Shown piece after piece: positions 16,128 through 25,600 of a DNA stretch of 64,000 nucleotides (the first letter of the stretch is position 1; every line of letters starts with the position of its first letter). The DNA comes from Actinomycetota bacterium (GTDB lineage: Bacteria; Actinomycetota; Acidimicrobiia; Acidimicrobiales; Palsa-688). The stretch is taken from assembly GCA_021323695.1 (NCBI GenBank), contig JAJPKN010000038.1, positions 106,739 through 170,738 of the forward strand, in the 5' to 3' direction. The position numbers and the translations under genes were made by a program. The notes beneath the pieces are model-generated. The model worked only from the letters and a program-made list of their open reading frames with translations. It made no database searches and was not told the DNA's origin.

Positions 16128-17999
16128 GTGGCCAACGGGCGGCGCCGGCAGGCAGACCCTCCGTCGGCGCGCTCACGGCCCATCGCCGGCGCGCCGCTGG
16201 CGCGCTTTGACGACCTGGTGGCCGGCCGGGCGATGAGGCTGGAAGGCCACCTCGGCACGTTGGTAGCTCACCAAGCCGACCAGGTCGTCCCCGCTCTGGG
16301 CGCGGTGGAGGAGGCCACCGCCACCGGGTGCTGGGCTGCGGGGTTCGTCTCCTACGACGCTGCCCCTGGCCTCGACCCCTGCTTGACCGTGCCGGCCGGA
16401 CCGCCCGGAGTGCCGCCAGGCCGGGTGCCCCTTGTGTGGTTCGGCCTGTTCGAGCGCTGCCGGGCCGTGGCGCCGGTCAGCGAGGAGGAGCCCTGCGGCC
16501 CTGCACTGGCCTGGACGCTTGCGACCACGTACCCGGCCTACCGCCGCAAGGTGGCAGCCGTACGGGCGGCGATCGCCGAAGGCCGCGTCTACCAGTGCAA
16601 CCTCACCGAACGCTTCGAGGCAAGCTCCCGGGGCGACCCCGAGGCGCTTTACCGCTCCCTGGCTCTGGCCCAGCGGGGCCGCTACAGCGCGTACGTCGGC
16701 ACCGGTGACCTGGCCGTGGCCAGTGCCTCGCCGGAGCTGTTCTTCGAGTGGAGAGGCGACCAGGTTGTCACCCAGCCCATGAAGGGGACGGCTCGAAGAG
16801 GCAGGTGGGCGGCAGAAGACCAGGCGGCAGCCGCCGCTCTGGTGGCCTCCGCCAAAGACAGGGCGGAGAACGTCATGATCGTGGACTTGCTGCGCAACGA
16901 CCTGGGCCGCCTCGGCCTGTGGGGGTCGGTAGAGGTACGAGCCCTGTTCGAGCTGGAACGGCTGGAGACAGTATGGCAGCTGACCTCGACGGTGACCGCT
17001 CGCCTGCCTCCTGATGCCCGCTTGGTGGACATCTTCCGGGCACTTTTCCCATCGGGCTCGGTCACCGGCGCCCCCAAGCCGGCCGCCATGGCGCTCATCT
17101 CCCAGCTCGAGACGTCGCCCCGGCAGGTCTACTGCGGGGCCGTGGGCCTCGTCGCCCCCCGGGCGCTGAGCAACCAAGGCCAGGTGGCACGCGCCCGGTT
17201 CAACGTCGCCATCCGCACAGCGGTCGTCGACCGGGCGAGCGGGACGGCGCGCTACGGCGCGGGCGGCGGGCTCACCTGGTCCTCACGGGCCAACGACGAG
17301 TGGGACGAGCTCCATGCCAAGGCCCGGCTCCTGGCCTTGGAGCCACGGCCCTTCCGCCTCTTGGAGACCATGAGGTACGACCCGGCCGATACCGAGCAAG
17401 GGCCCTTCGGGCTGGCCGGGGTGCACAACGCTGACGGCCACTTGAGCCGCCTGGCCTCCTCAGCCGCATATTTCGGGTTCTCCTGTGACCTCCGCCGGGT
17501 GGTCACGGCACTGTTGGCCGCCATCGGGGGAGCCGGCGGCCCGCAGCGCGTGCGCCTGCTGCTCGACCGCCACGGGGCCCCGGAAGTGCAGGTGGGAGAG
17601 GTGCCACCGGCCCCGGAGGTGACCCGCCTCGTAGTGGACCCCGAGCCGGTGGACCTGGACGGCCCATGGGCCTTCCACAAGACCACGCGGCGCGAGCCCT
17701 ACGAGACCAGGGCGGCACGCCACCCAGAAGCAGACGACGTGGTGCTGGTCAACGGGCGGGGCGAGGTGACCGAGACCACGACGGCCAACCTGGCGGTGCG
17801 CACCGAGGGCCAGTGGTGGACACCTCCAGTGGCTTGTGGTTGCCTGCCCGGAGTGGGACGGGCCCGGTTGCTGGCAGCCGGGGTGCTGGCAGAACGGGTC
17901 ATCACGCTGAGCGACCTGCTGGTCGCCCAAGAAGTTGCCCTCATAAGCTCGCTGCGTGGGTGGCGCCGTGCGGTGGTGCTGCCAAGCCCAGGCCGGTAG
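16128..17999 (+). CDS. pabBC: PabB-PabC fusion: aminodeoxychorismate synthase component I / 4-amino-4-deoxychorismate lyase
   Basis: This 623-residue bifunctional protein makes p-aminobenzoate for folate. Residues about 1-410 are the chorismate-binding PabB domain, with YQCNLTERF, the PMKGTARR lysine motif, ENVMIVDLLRNDLGR and GSVTGAPKPAAM. Residues about 420-623 are the PLP-dependent lyase, with FHKTTRREPYE holding the PLP lysine and EVTETTTANL. Fused forms are known in many bacteria. The glutaminase PabA is not in the window. The start is GTG at 16128. The 3' end overlaps the convergent GHMP kinase by 59 bp. Confidence 0.93.
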   Translation: MANGRRRQADPPSARSRPIAGAPLARFDDLVAGRAMRLEGHLGTLVAHQADQVVPALGAVEEATATGCWAAGFVSYDAAPGLDPCLTVPAGPPGVPPGRVPLVWFGLFERCRAVAPVSEEEPCGPALAWTLATTYPAYRRKVAAVRAAIAEGRVYQCNLTERFEASSRGDPEALYRSLALAQRGRYSAYVGTGDLAVASASPELFFEWRGDQVVTQPMKGTARRGRWAAEDQAAAAALVASAKDRAENVMIVDLLRNDLGRLGLWGSVEVRALFELERLETVWQLTSTVTARLPPDARLVDIFRALFPSGSVTGAPKPAAMALISQLETSPRQVYCGAVGLVAPRALSNQGQVARARFNVAIRTAVVDRASGTARYGAGGGLTWSSRANDEWDELHAKARLLALEPRPFRLLETMRYDPADTEQGPFGLAGVHNADGHLSRLASSAAYFGFSCDLRRVVTALLAAIGGAGGPQRVRLLLDRHGAPEVQVGEVPPAPEVTRLVVDPEPVDLDGPWAFHKTTRREPYETRAARHPEADDVVLVNGRGEVTETTTANLAVRTEGQWWTPPVACGCLPGVGRARLLAAGVLAERVITLSDLLVAQEVALISSLRGWRRAVVLPSPGR

Positions 18000-19035
18000 C
18001 CTCCCAGGCCCGCAGGCCGTCCGCGCTCAGCTGCACGGCGGTGGCCGACACCCCTGGGATCTCGGCCAAAGCGGCCAGGAGCCTCGCCCGGGCCCGGTGG
18101 TCGGGGCCGCACAGCAGGGTGAGGGAGCCGCCCTCGCCTCCGGCACCGTTGACCTTCCAACCGATGGCCCCCTCGTCCCGGGCGGCCGAGACCACCTGGT
18201 GGGCCAGCGAGCTGACCAAGTCCGGGTGCAGCGCCGCTTGGGCTTCAGTGGCAGCAACCATGGCCGAGGCAAAACGGCCCAGGTCGTTGGCTCCCAGGGC
18301 GGCGCGGGCGGCGCGGGCGGCTTGGCGGAGGGCTTCGAGGGCGCCAGAGCTGGGCCCGTCCGGGCCCAAGCTGGCGATCACCTTTTCGTGCAGCGCGGAC
18401 GAGCCGTGCATCTGGCCCAGGAACACCAGGACGAAGCGTTGCTCGAGCTCCCACAACAGCCCCGCCGGCAACAGCAGCGGGGTGACCCGGGCCTGGGGGT
18501 AAGGGCCTATGGAGATGTGGCTGACCCCACCGTGGGCCGAGGCCAACTGGTCCTGGACCCCGCTTTCCTGGCCCAGGCGCTCCACTTCCAGCCGGTGGGC
18601 GCGGCGGGCCAGGTCGGAAGGCCGGGGGGTGGCACCGGCCAGCACCTCCAGGGCACCCAGCACGGCTACGGCCACCGCAGCCGAGGTCCCAGTAGAAGAA
18701 CCCGCTGGCACCCGGCAGTTCACGCTGAGCTCCACCGAAGCACCCGGAGGCACCCGAGCGTGCTCCAAAGCGGCTGCCAGCAGGCGGTGGCGCTCGGGGA
18801 CGGCTCCCCAGCCGGTGCCCACCTCGAACGTATCGCCGTAGTCGACGGCGTGCACGACCCGGCGGCCAGCGCCGTCCAGCCACAGGGCCACCTGCACCTC
18901 GGCGCCCGGACGGACGGCAAAGTTGACCACCTCGCCGTGGCCAGCCACCCGGGTGTCGGTCCAACCGCCTATGTCGCAGATGCGCACGGGCGTCGTCGCC
19001 CTCACCAGGCGGCCGGGTGGGGAGAGGCTGCTCAC
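17941..19035 (-). CDS. GHMP family sugar kinase
   Basis: This kinase of about 364 residues has the N-terminal PVRICDIGGWTDT, resembling fucokinase and heptose-7-phosphate kinase. The ATP loop is VPAGSSTGTSAAVAVAVLGAL, and the C-terminal glycine-rich motif is KVNGAGGEGGS. It probably phosphorylates a free sugar or sugar phosphate for nucleotide-sugar synthesis or salvage. The GTG at 19035 is chosen because conserved sequence begins about 14 residues later; a GTG at 19086 would add 17 residues. The 3' end overlaps pabBC on the other strand. Confidence 0.85.
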   Translation of the reverse strand: MSSLSPPGRLVRATTPVRICDIGGWTDTRVAGHGEVVNFAVRPGAEVQVALWLDGAGRRVVHAVDYGDTFEVGTGWGAVPERHRLLAAALEHARVPPGASVELSVNCRVPAGSSTGTSAAVAVAVLGALEVLAGATPRPSDLARRAHRLEVERLGQESGVQDQLASAHGGVSHISIGPYPQARVTPLLLPAGLLWELEQRFVLVFLGQMHGSSALHEKVIASLGPDGPSSGALEALRQAARAARAALGANDLGRFASAMVAATEAQAALHPDLVSSLAHQVVSAARDEGAIGWKVNGAGGEGGSLTLLCGPDHRARARLLAALAEIPGVSATAVQLSADGLRAWEATGLGLAAPPHGATHAASL

Positions 19036-19100
19036 AACGCCAGACGGTACAGCACTCGGGGGACGGCTGCCCACCGCTGGCTGCACCCGGGGGCAAAAAT

Positions 19101-19155
19101 GTTCACCCGGCTCGAGCCCGTACGTCCGCTCCCGTTCACCGCCCGTTCAACTGGC
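19101..19155 (+). promoter_or_regulatory. PHO box upstream of pstS
   Basis: GTTCACCGCCC (19134) and GTTCAACTGGC (19145) are adjacent 11-mers. GTTCACCCGGC at 19101 lies exactly three 11-bp steps upstream of the first. This is a PhoP-type direct-repeat site about 120 bp before the pstS ATG, implying induction by phosphate starvation. Confidence 0.8.
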
Positions 19156-19275
19156 CCCCCTATGGTCCGGGGCAACGGCGCTGAGCACAACCCAGCACGG
19201 GTGACGCCGCACCCGTGAGCCCCCAAGAAAGCGGGGCCATGTAAGAACGCGTCCCTCAGGAGGAACAAGACCGAA

Positions 19276-20502
19276 ATGGATCTTTCTGCACCTCACCCTG
19301 CCCTCGGTGCCGGCTCAGGCCGCAGCCCGGGCCGGCCCAAGACCGTGCTGGTGACGGTCGCGGCGGCGGCCAGCCTGCTCGCCACCACAGCCACCCTGGC
19401 TGCCCAGCTGGCCCCCGCGTCCGCGGCGACCCGGGCCGTTGGTGCCGCTCACCAACGGCACGCGGTCAACAAAAGCAGGCACAAGGTCAACCTGGAAGTA
19501 CCGCCCAAAGCAGCCGTCAACATTTCCGAGACCGGGAGCACGCTGCTGTACCCGCTGTTCCAGACCTGGGCATCGGCGTACCACGCCGCCTACAAGAACA
19601 TCAGCGTGACCCCTCAAGGCACGGGTTCGGGAACGGGCATTTCCCAAGCGGAGGCCGGGGCCGTGGACATCGGTGCCTCGGACGCCTACCTTTCGAGCTC
19701 GGTGAAGCAGTCTTACCCCGGCCTCATGAACATAGCCTTGGCCATCTCGGCCCAGCAGGTCAACTACAACATCCCCGGCCTGTCCCCGGACGTCCACCTG
19801 AAGCTGACCGGGCCAGTCATCTCCAAGATCTACCAAGGGATCATCAAGAACTGGGACGACCCCGAGATCACGGCGTTGAACCCCGGCGTCAAGATCCCTC
19901 CCACGCCCATCGTTGCCCTGCACCGTTCTGACGGTAGCGGCGACACCTTCCTTTTCACTCAGTACCTGACCTTCTCCGACCCGGCCAACTGGGGCAAGAT
20001 CGTCAACTACGGGACAACCGTGGCCTGGCCGGCCATAGCGAGCTCATTGGGCGAGAACGGCAACGGTGGCATGGTGACCGGTTGTGCCTCGACCCCCGGT
20101 TGCATCGCCTACATAGGCATCAGCTACCTGAGCCAGACCACCGCCGACCACCTCGGCCAGGCTGCGCTGCAGAACAGGGCCGGCCACTTCGAGCTCCCCA
20201 CCCAGGCCTCGATAGCGGCCGAAGCGGCGGCGGTGACGAAGCTGACGCCCCCCACCGAGAACCTCTCCCTCATCTACGACCCGGCGCCCTCCGGCTACCC
20301 GATCATCAACTACGAGTACGCCATCGTCCAGCAAAAGCAGCCCAACGCCACGGTAGCCGCCGCCGTCCGGGCCTTCCTCTACTGGGCTGTAGACCCCAAG
20401 GGTGGCTCGGCGCCGTCGTTTTTGAGCAAGGTCAACTTCCAACCCTTGCCAACTGGTATAGCTGGCCTCTCGAAGACCCAGATATCCAAGATAACCGGCT
20501 GA
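19276..20502 (+). CDS. pstS: Phosphate ABC transporter substrate-binding protein
   Basis: This 408-residue exported phosphate receptor has a long hydrophobic signal segment at about residues 20-50. The mature part has ISETGSTLLYPLF, VTPQGTGSGTGISQA, DIGASDAYL and LHRSDGSGDTFLFTQYL, all phosphate-contacting motifs of PstS. The ATG has an AGGAGG SD at 19259-19264. No lipobox cysteine is obvious, so it may be anchored by the uncleaved helix or released. It lies behind a PHO box, but the rest of the transporter is 6 kb downstream, past insertion debris. Confidence 0.95.
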   Translation: MDLSAPHPALGAGSGRSPGRPKTVLVTVAAAASLLATTATLAAQLAPASAATRAVGAAHQRHAVNKSRHKVNLEVPPKAAVNISETGSTLLYPLFQTWASAYHAAYKNISVTPQGTGSGTGISQAEAGAVDIGASDAYLSSSVKQSYPGLMNIALAISAQQVNYNIPGLSPDVHLKLTGPVISKIYQGIIKNWDDPEITALNPGVKIPPTPIVALHRSDGSGDTFLFTQYLTFSDPANWGKIVNYGTTVAWPAIASSLGENGNGGMVTGCASTPGCIAYIGISYLSQTTADHLGQAALQNRAGHFELPTQASIAAEAAAVTKLTPPTENLSLIYDPAPSGYPIINYEYAIVQQKQPNATVAAAVRAFLYWAVDPKGGSAPSFLSKVNFQPLPTGIAGLSKTQISKITG

Positions 20503-20752
20503 ACGCCACCGGCGTGTGCCGGCTTGTGGTGACGACCGGCCCCGGCGCCGCCGCCCTCAGGGGTGCGCGGCTGCCGGGGCCGTTGCGCGGAGGGCCTGGC
20601 CCTGCCCAGGAAGTTGGGCCCTTCTGCTGCTTCCAGGGGTCGGTTCTTCGCCGTCTGGTCACTCCAGTCGGTGTGAGCTGACGACGATCCGTGTGCTTTG
20701 TGTGTTTGGGGAGCTGGGTTGAAATACCCCTGATGTCGCGACATCCTGAGCG

Positions 20753-20789
20753 CGTCAGGGCACAGGGACTTAGCCCCTGTGCCCTGACG
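20753..20789. terminator. Perfect 15-bp stem-loop
   Basis: The left arm CGTCAGGGCACAGGG (20753-20767) and its exact reverse complement (20775-20789) are separated by 7 nt. No T-tract follows on either strand. It could terminate pstS transcription in an actinobacterial manner, or it could be part of an insertion-element end. Confidence 0.45.
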
Positions 20790-20809
20790 GCAGGCTCCTG
20801 AGATGTTGG

Positions 20810-20925
20810 TTATGCGGCGGGAGCGATGCTGGCTCTGTGGCCCAGCGCCTCAATACGGGCGACGAGCCGTCGTGGCTCATGCTCAGGGTCGCGGCGGTAC
20901 ACGTCCAGGGAGATGTTGCCGGACC
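20810..20925 (-). pseudogene. Transposase C-terminal remnant
   Basis: About 35 codons in the leftward frame end in ARIEALGHRASIAPAA and a TAA. The pattern, a basic segment then 'xLGHRVxLxPAA-stop', is recalled from transposase C-termini; the family is not certain. Nothing upstream continues the protein. A second remnant of the same type lies at 26173-26280 in the same orientation. Confidence 0.35.
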
Positions 20926-21117
20926 GTCAGGCTGATCATGGAAGCGGCACCGACGGTGAGGACGTCGTGTCGTCATGTTGTCGCTTGAGTCATCGGGGCT
21001 GACCACAGGGCTGCTCACGTTGTCGTGCGAAGCGCTGCCCAGAAGGCAAAAGAATGAGCAGCCGGCACTGCGTGAGCGCAAATTTCGGCGGTGCCGCGAA
21101 GGAGGGCCACGCCCCGA

Positions 21118-21688
21118 GGGCGGTCACCTGCTACGACCCCTACCCCGTCGTCGCCCTCGCGACGAAGGCCCTCGGCACCGTGGCCGGCACCACTGGCAGG
21201 AGGTGCGCAGAGCCGACGCCACGGCCGCGAGGCGCTTCAAGGGGGCGCGGTGGTGCCTGCTCAAGGGCCCGGAGAACCTCGACGACGACCGGGCTGCGAC
21301 GCTGCCGCGGCCCCGGCGCCACGGCGGGGCGGTCTGGCGCGCCTACGCCTTGAAGGAGGCCCTCCGGGCGACCTTTGCCGGCGAACTCGGTGAGGACGAG
21401 GTCGCTCATCTCCTCGACCGCTTCTGCTCGAAGGCGAGCTGCTCGCAGTTGCAGCCCTTCGTCACGCTCGCGCAGGCGACCCGCAAGCACCGCTCGGGCA
21501 CCCTCGCCGCGGTTCGCCTCGGGGTGGACAACGCCCGCCACGAAGGCCTCAACCGGCGGGTGCGCCTCGTGACCAACCGCGCCTACGGCCTCCACAGCGC
21601 GAAGGCCGCTCTCGCGCTCATCGTGTGCACGCTCGGGCCGATCGAGCACGTGCTACCGCATGAGCGAACAGCTGTTCCCAGTGGATGA
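21118..21688 (+). pseudogene. ISL3-family transposase remnant, frameshifted
   Basis: The catalytic-aspartate segment CYDPYPVVALATKAL is read in one frame. After a frameshift near 21200 the rest (ATAARRFKGARWCLLKGPENL, then LGVDNARHEGLNRRVRLVTNRAYG with the third acidic residue) follows in another frame. The N-terminal zinc-binding half is absent. The element is dead and no terminal repeats were recognised. Confidence 0.75.
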
Positions 21689-21728
21689 CCCACATTCATG
21701 CCGGGAGGCCCGAAACGAGGGCACGACA

Positions 21729-22345
21729 GTGGCCGTCGTCAAGAGCACGGACCTTGTGGAGGCCGTCCGCGAGCACCTGGCCACGGCGAGCCCGGACGCG
21801 CTGCGGAGCCTCGTGGAGACCTTCGCGAACGCCCTCATGTCGGCGGAGGCCGATGCGCTCTGCGGGGCGCCCTACGGGGAGCCCTCCCCGGAGCGGGTGA
21901 ACCGCCGCAACGGCTACCGGGACCGCCCCTGGGGCACAAGGCGGGCAGCACCGGGCTCCGGGCCCCGAAGCTCAGGGCGGGAAGCTACTTCCCCAACTGG
22001 CTGCTCGAGCGCCGCAGGCGGGCCGAAGAGGCCCTCAGCACCGTCGTGGCCACCTGCTAGCCGCTCGGGGCCTCGACGCGGCGCCTGGAGCACTTGGCCG
22101 AGGCCCTAGGGGCCACGAGGCCTTCCAAGTCCCAGGTGCCCGAGACGGCCAAGGAGCTCGACGGGCTGGTCGAGCCGTCCCGAGCTTGGCCCTTGGACCA
22201 GGGCCCCTACCGCTTTTTGTGGGCAGGTGCCCTGGTCGTGAAGGTCCGCGAGGGGGGTCGCGTTGTCGGGGCCCACGTGCTCATCGCCTCGGGCGGGGGG
22301 GCCGAGGGGCACCGGGAGGTCCTCGGGTGCGAGGTGACCTGCTTC
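21729..22345 (+). pseudogene. IS256-family transposase remnant (frameshift plus nonsense, 3' truncated)
   Basis: The N-terminal half (AVREHLATASPDALRSLVET, then NRRNGYRDRPW) is in one frame. It shifts near 21940 to GLRAPKLRAGSYFPNWLLERR, meets a TAG at 22058-22060, and continues as STRRLEHLAEALG through VWxxAL-like and KVREGGRVV sequence to about 22345. The catalytic DDE C-terminal part is lost. It belongs to the same family as the intact element at 50146 but is clearly a different, older copy. Confidence 0.8.
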
Positions 22346-22640
22346 AAGCCCGGTAACGGGAGACTGTCACGCCGAGACCCGCGGGAGGCGGGGGCTGAGA
22401 TGCCCCGGCCAGCCGACCAAGGCGATCAGAGGGAGGCGATGCCTACTTCAGGTCTCTGAGCAGGACCGGCACAGCGGCGACGGGTCACTCCAGCAGCACT
22501 GCACCCAGCCGAGTTGATTGGCGCCTGCTAAAGTGGAGTTGATTAGTCAAGGTAAACCGCTGGGGTTAACGGTGCTTGGCACTGGACCTCGCTTGGGCGT
22601 TGGCCCCTTTGCTTAATACCGCTCAATACCGGAGAATAGG
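22346..22640. other. Intergenic space before the large exported protein
   Basis: No gene is seen. Short GC-rich stem-loops occur at about 22375-22410, for example GGGGC-tgagat-GCCCC. A TTGA-TTAG-TCAA half-palindrome lies near 22539. The promoter of the following gene must be in here, but no convincing -35/-10 pair is found. Confidence 0.4.
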
Positions 22641-25600
22641 GTGTCCCGAAGAACGTTACTTAAGTTGTCCTCTGTAGGCGTTGCCCTGGCAGCGGCGGCT
22701 CTGGGTGTGGCCAACGTTAGGACGCCGACCTTGGCGCAAAGCACACCACCGCTATCTACGGCCCTGCCCACCTCCTTGCCCCCCAGTGCCACCCTGCCTC
22801 CCGGCGTGACGCCCCCCACCGGCGTCACGTTGCCGTCGTACCCGCCGAGCACGTTGGGCGGCCTTACGGAGACGCTCGTGCAGCAGTTCCTCGCCCAGGG
22901 CAGGCTGCCGGCAGGCATCACGGCGCAAGACGTGCAAGCGCTGCTCGGCGCACCGTCGTCCGAGCTCCCCCCACAGCTTGCCGAGCTGACCAAGGCGCTC
23001 AGCGGGCTGGCGAGCGCCGGGCTCGATGGCCCCCTCGCCTCTGACGTGGCCTGTACGCTCGCTTCAGCAGTGGGTACCACGACCGGCTCCCCCGACCTCA
23101 CGAACCTGCCTTGGGCCCAAGCGGCCGTGGGAGCGTTGAGCACCACCGGCGCCTTGTCAGGCGTCTTCAAGGCGACCAGCACCGGGGGCTTCGGGCCTGG
23201 CCAGCAGACCCTCCAGTGGCAATGGGTCGCTCTTGTCATGCGAGGGGTAGGGGCTCTCCCAAGTGGCAACGGGCTTGCGGCCCAGCTGGGTTCGCCAAGT
23301 TCCGTGGTACGACTGGCGGTAGGGCGCGGCCTCTTCCCGCCTGGCGGTGGCGTGACGCCGTCGCCCCGGTCGACTATCGACGTAGGCCAAGCGGTCACGC
23401 TGCTTACGCGCGCGTTGGGCCTGGGCGGGCTCGCGGACCAGCTCGGTGCCCTGGCACCGTCGTCTGGCTTGCCCAGCGGCACGCCTAGGTGGGCAGGAGG
23501 GGCTATGACGCTGGCGCACGGGCTCGGGCTCCTGGACGACATCGGCCTGTCGGCTACTGCCCCGCTCACGAGGGCGGACGCTGTTGTCTTGCTGGCTCGT
23601 TCGCTCGGCCTGTACGGCACAGTGGTGGACGCTCTCGACAAGCCCACCCTGACGGGTGTGAGCCCAGGGGTGCTCGGACCTGGCATGAGGGCGGCCCTCT
23701 CTGGGAGTAACTTCGGGCAGGTTGGCGGGACAGTGGCCTGGCGTCCTAGAAGTGGGGCGACGCAGATGGTCTCGGTGGTGTCTTGGTCTACCAGTGTGGT
23801 CACGGTACAGTTGCCCGAGCACGTGGCGAGCGGGCCAGGTGAACTGGTGCTGCTGACCAAGGACGGAGCGGTCGCCACCGCTGCGGCTGAGGTTGCACCA
23901 CCGGCGTTCCGGGTAGTCAGGGACATGCCTGGCGGCCAAGTGGACCTGGCCTCGGCTGGCCACAACTACTACGTCAAGCCCACGGTGGCCAGGGCGCTTT
24001 TGGCGATGCCGGCCTCGGCCCAACTGCAGTGGTCGAGAAAAGTCGGCCTGGTGCTCGGCTCGGGCTCGACAGAGGTGCTGGGTGTAGCTGCACCAGAGCG
24101 GCCCGCACTCTCAGTGCACCCCATCCCTGCCTCTCATGAGCAGCGCGAGCTGGCGGCCTCGGTCGCTGCCGCCAACCCGTGCGTCCAGGGCTGTGAGACG
24201 CTCTACGGGCCAGGCGTGACGCCGTACTCACCTGGGCTTTCCAGCACTCAGGTCACCTACGACGTCCCCTGCGCTACGGTCCTTGGCTACAACGTGTGCT
24301 CGGGCTGGGCGGACGCCAGCTCCGACCTCGGTGGCGTCGTGGGTGGTTATGGCGACCCGACTGGCTACTTCACCCAGGTGGGCGCCGCCCTGTCGGGGGC
24401 AAGCCTCGTCACCGGGGGGACGATGGACGCGACGCTCGGGTTGAGCTATGCCCCCAAGTACGCTGGGGACCTCGTCGTTGTCAATGCCAAGGTCATCACT
24501 GACCAGGTGGACGGCGGGGTCGGCGTGGCCGGGGCGGGCACGGCACCTGTCCATGTATACGCGAATGCTGGTAGCTACGGCACCGAGGAGAGCACCGTCG
24601 CCTCCCGGCTGTCGACCATGAGCGCCTCGGTGGCATCCTGGCCGGACCTTTCGTCCGCGGACCTCGCCGAACAAGCGCTCAGCAAGCTCGACGCGATCAA
24701 CGACACAGCACAGACACTGTGGCAACTCGAAGGTCTCCCGGGGGAGATCGGGACGGGCCACGTCTCCTCCTTCAGCTGGTCCGGGACGGGCCAGGCCGGC
24801 CAGGACCTGCAGGTGAGCATTGACACCCAGGCCGTTGTGGCTTCCAACGGGCTTGCCCAGACCGAGGTCAACGCGGTGTCTGGTGTGGTGCTCGTGAAGA
24901 TTACCGAGCTCGCCCCGGCTGCGCTACCTGCCTCGTCGGGCGCTGCTTGCATCGACCCGCCTGGAGTTAGCGGGAGGCTCGCCATCAGCTCGGTGACACC
25001 GGCCTCGGGGACGGCCGGTACAGCCATCGTTGTCCGGGGGACGGGTTTCGGTCGTGTAGGCCAGCTCGCCTTCTACAACCCGGTCATCGGCACCGAGACC
25101 GACGCCGTCGTGCAGTCCTGGGAGCCAGACGAAGTGAGGGCCGCAGTGCCCTACATGGCGCCCGGCCAGAGCCAGTTGTTCGTCTTCCCCACCCCTTACA
25201 GCTGCTCGACAGAGGTCCCGGCCGCCTTCGACATGAAAGGCCCGACGGTAACAGCCACGACCTTGTCCTTGGGCCAGCCCGTCTTCACCGTGACAGGCGA
25301 CGGCTTCGGGCCCGGGCCCTGCGCCCAGCATGTCGTACGGCTTGAGTGCATGCCAGGCGCAACGGCGAGCACCCTCGGCGCGGGTACGGTCTCCTTGCAG
25401 CTCGTGAAAGGACCAGGGGGAGGCCTGCCGGCCGAGCCGTTGGCCCTCAACGCGACACCCTATGTGACCAGTTGGTCCAACGGCGGTTTCACGGTCTTGC
25501 TGGGCCCGTTGCTAGGTCACATGCCCCTCCCCGGTACCTACCGCGTCGTGCTCACGCGGCGCTTCTCGGACCACGGCTGGGCCCTCGCCGAGGTCCATCC

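Larger units (their letters stand above)
20503..21117. other. Non-coding interval after pstS with palindromes and transposase debris
   Basis: No convincing intact gene is seen. The interval holds a perfect 14-bp palindrome GATGTCGCGACATC (20732-20745), a 15-bp stem-loop and a leftward transposase tail remnant. Composition shifts here from the pst genes to degenerate insertion-sequence DNA. Confidence 0.6.

Noticed and set aside
22375..22420. GGCTGAGAT word resembling part of a TPP riboswitch
   Set aside because: The rest of the TPP core (the CTGATCTGG-type strand and order of stems) is absent, and no thiamin gene follows.
22613..23965. 450-codon leftward ORF opposite the large exported protein
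   Set aside because: Low-complexity Ser/Pro/Thr composition without domains; the plus strand has a signal peptide and repeated IPT domains.
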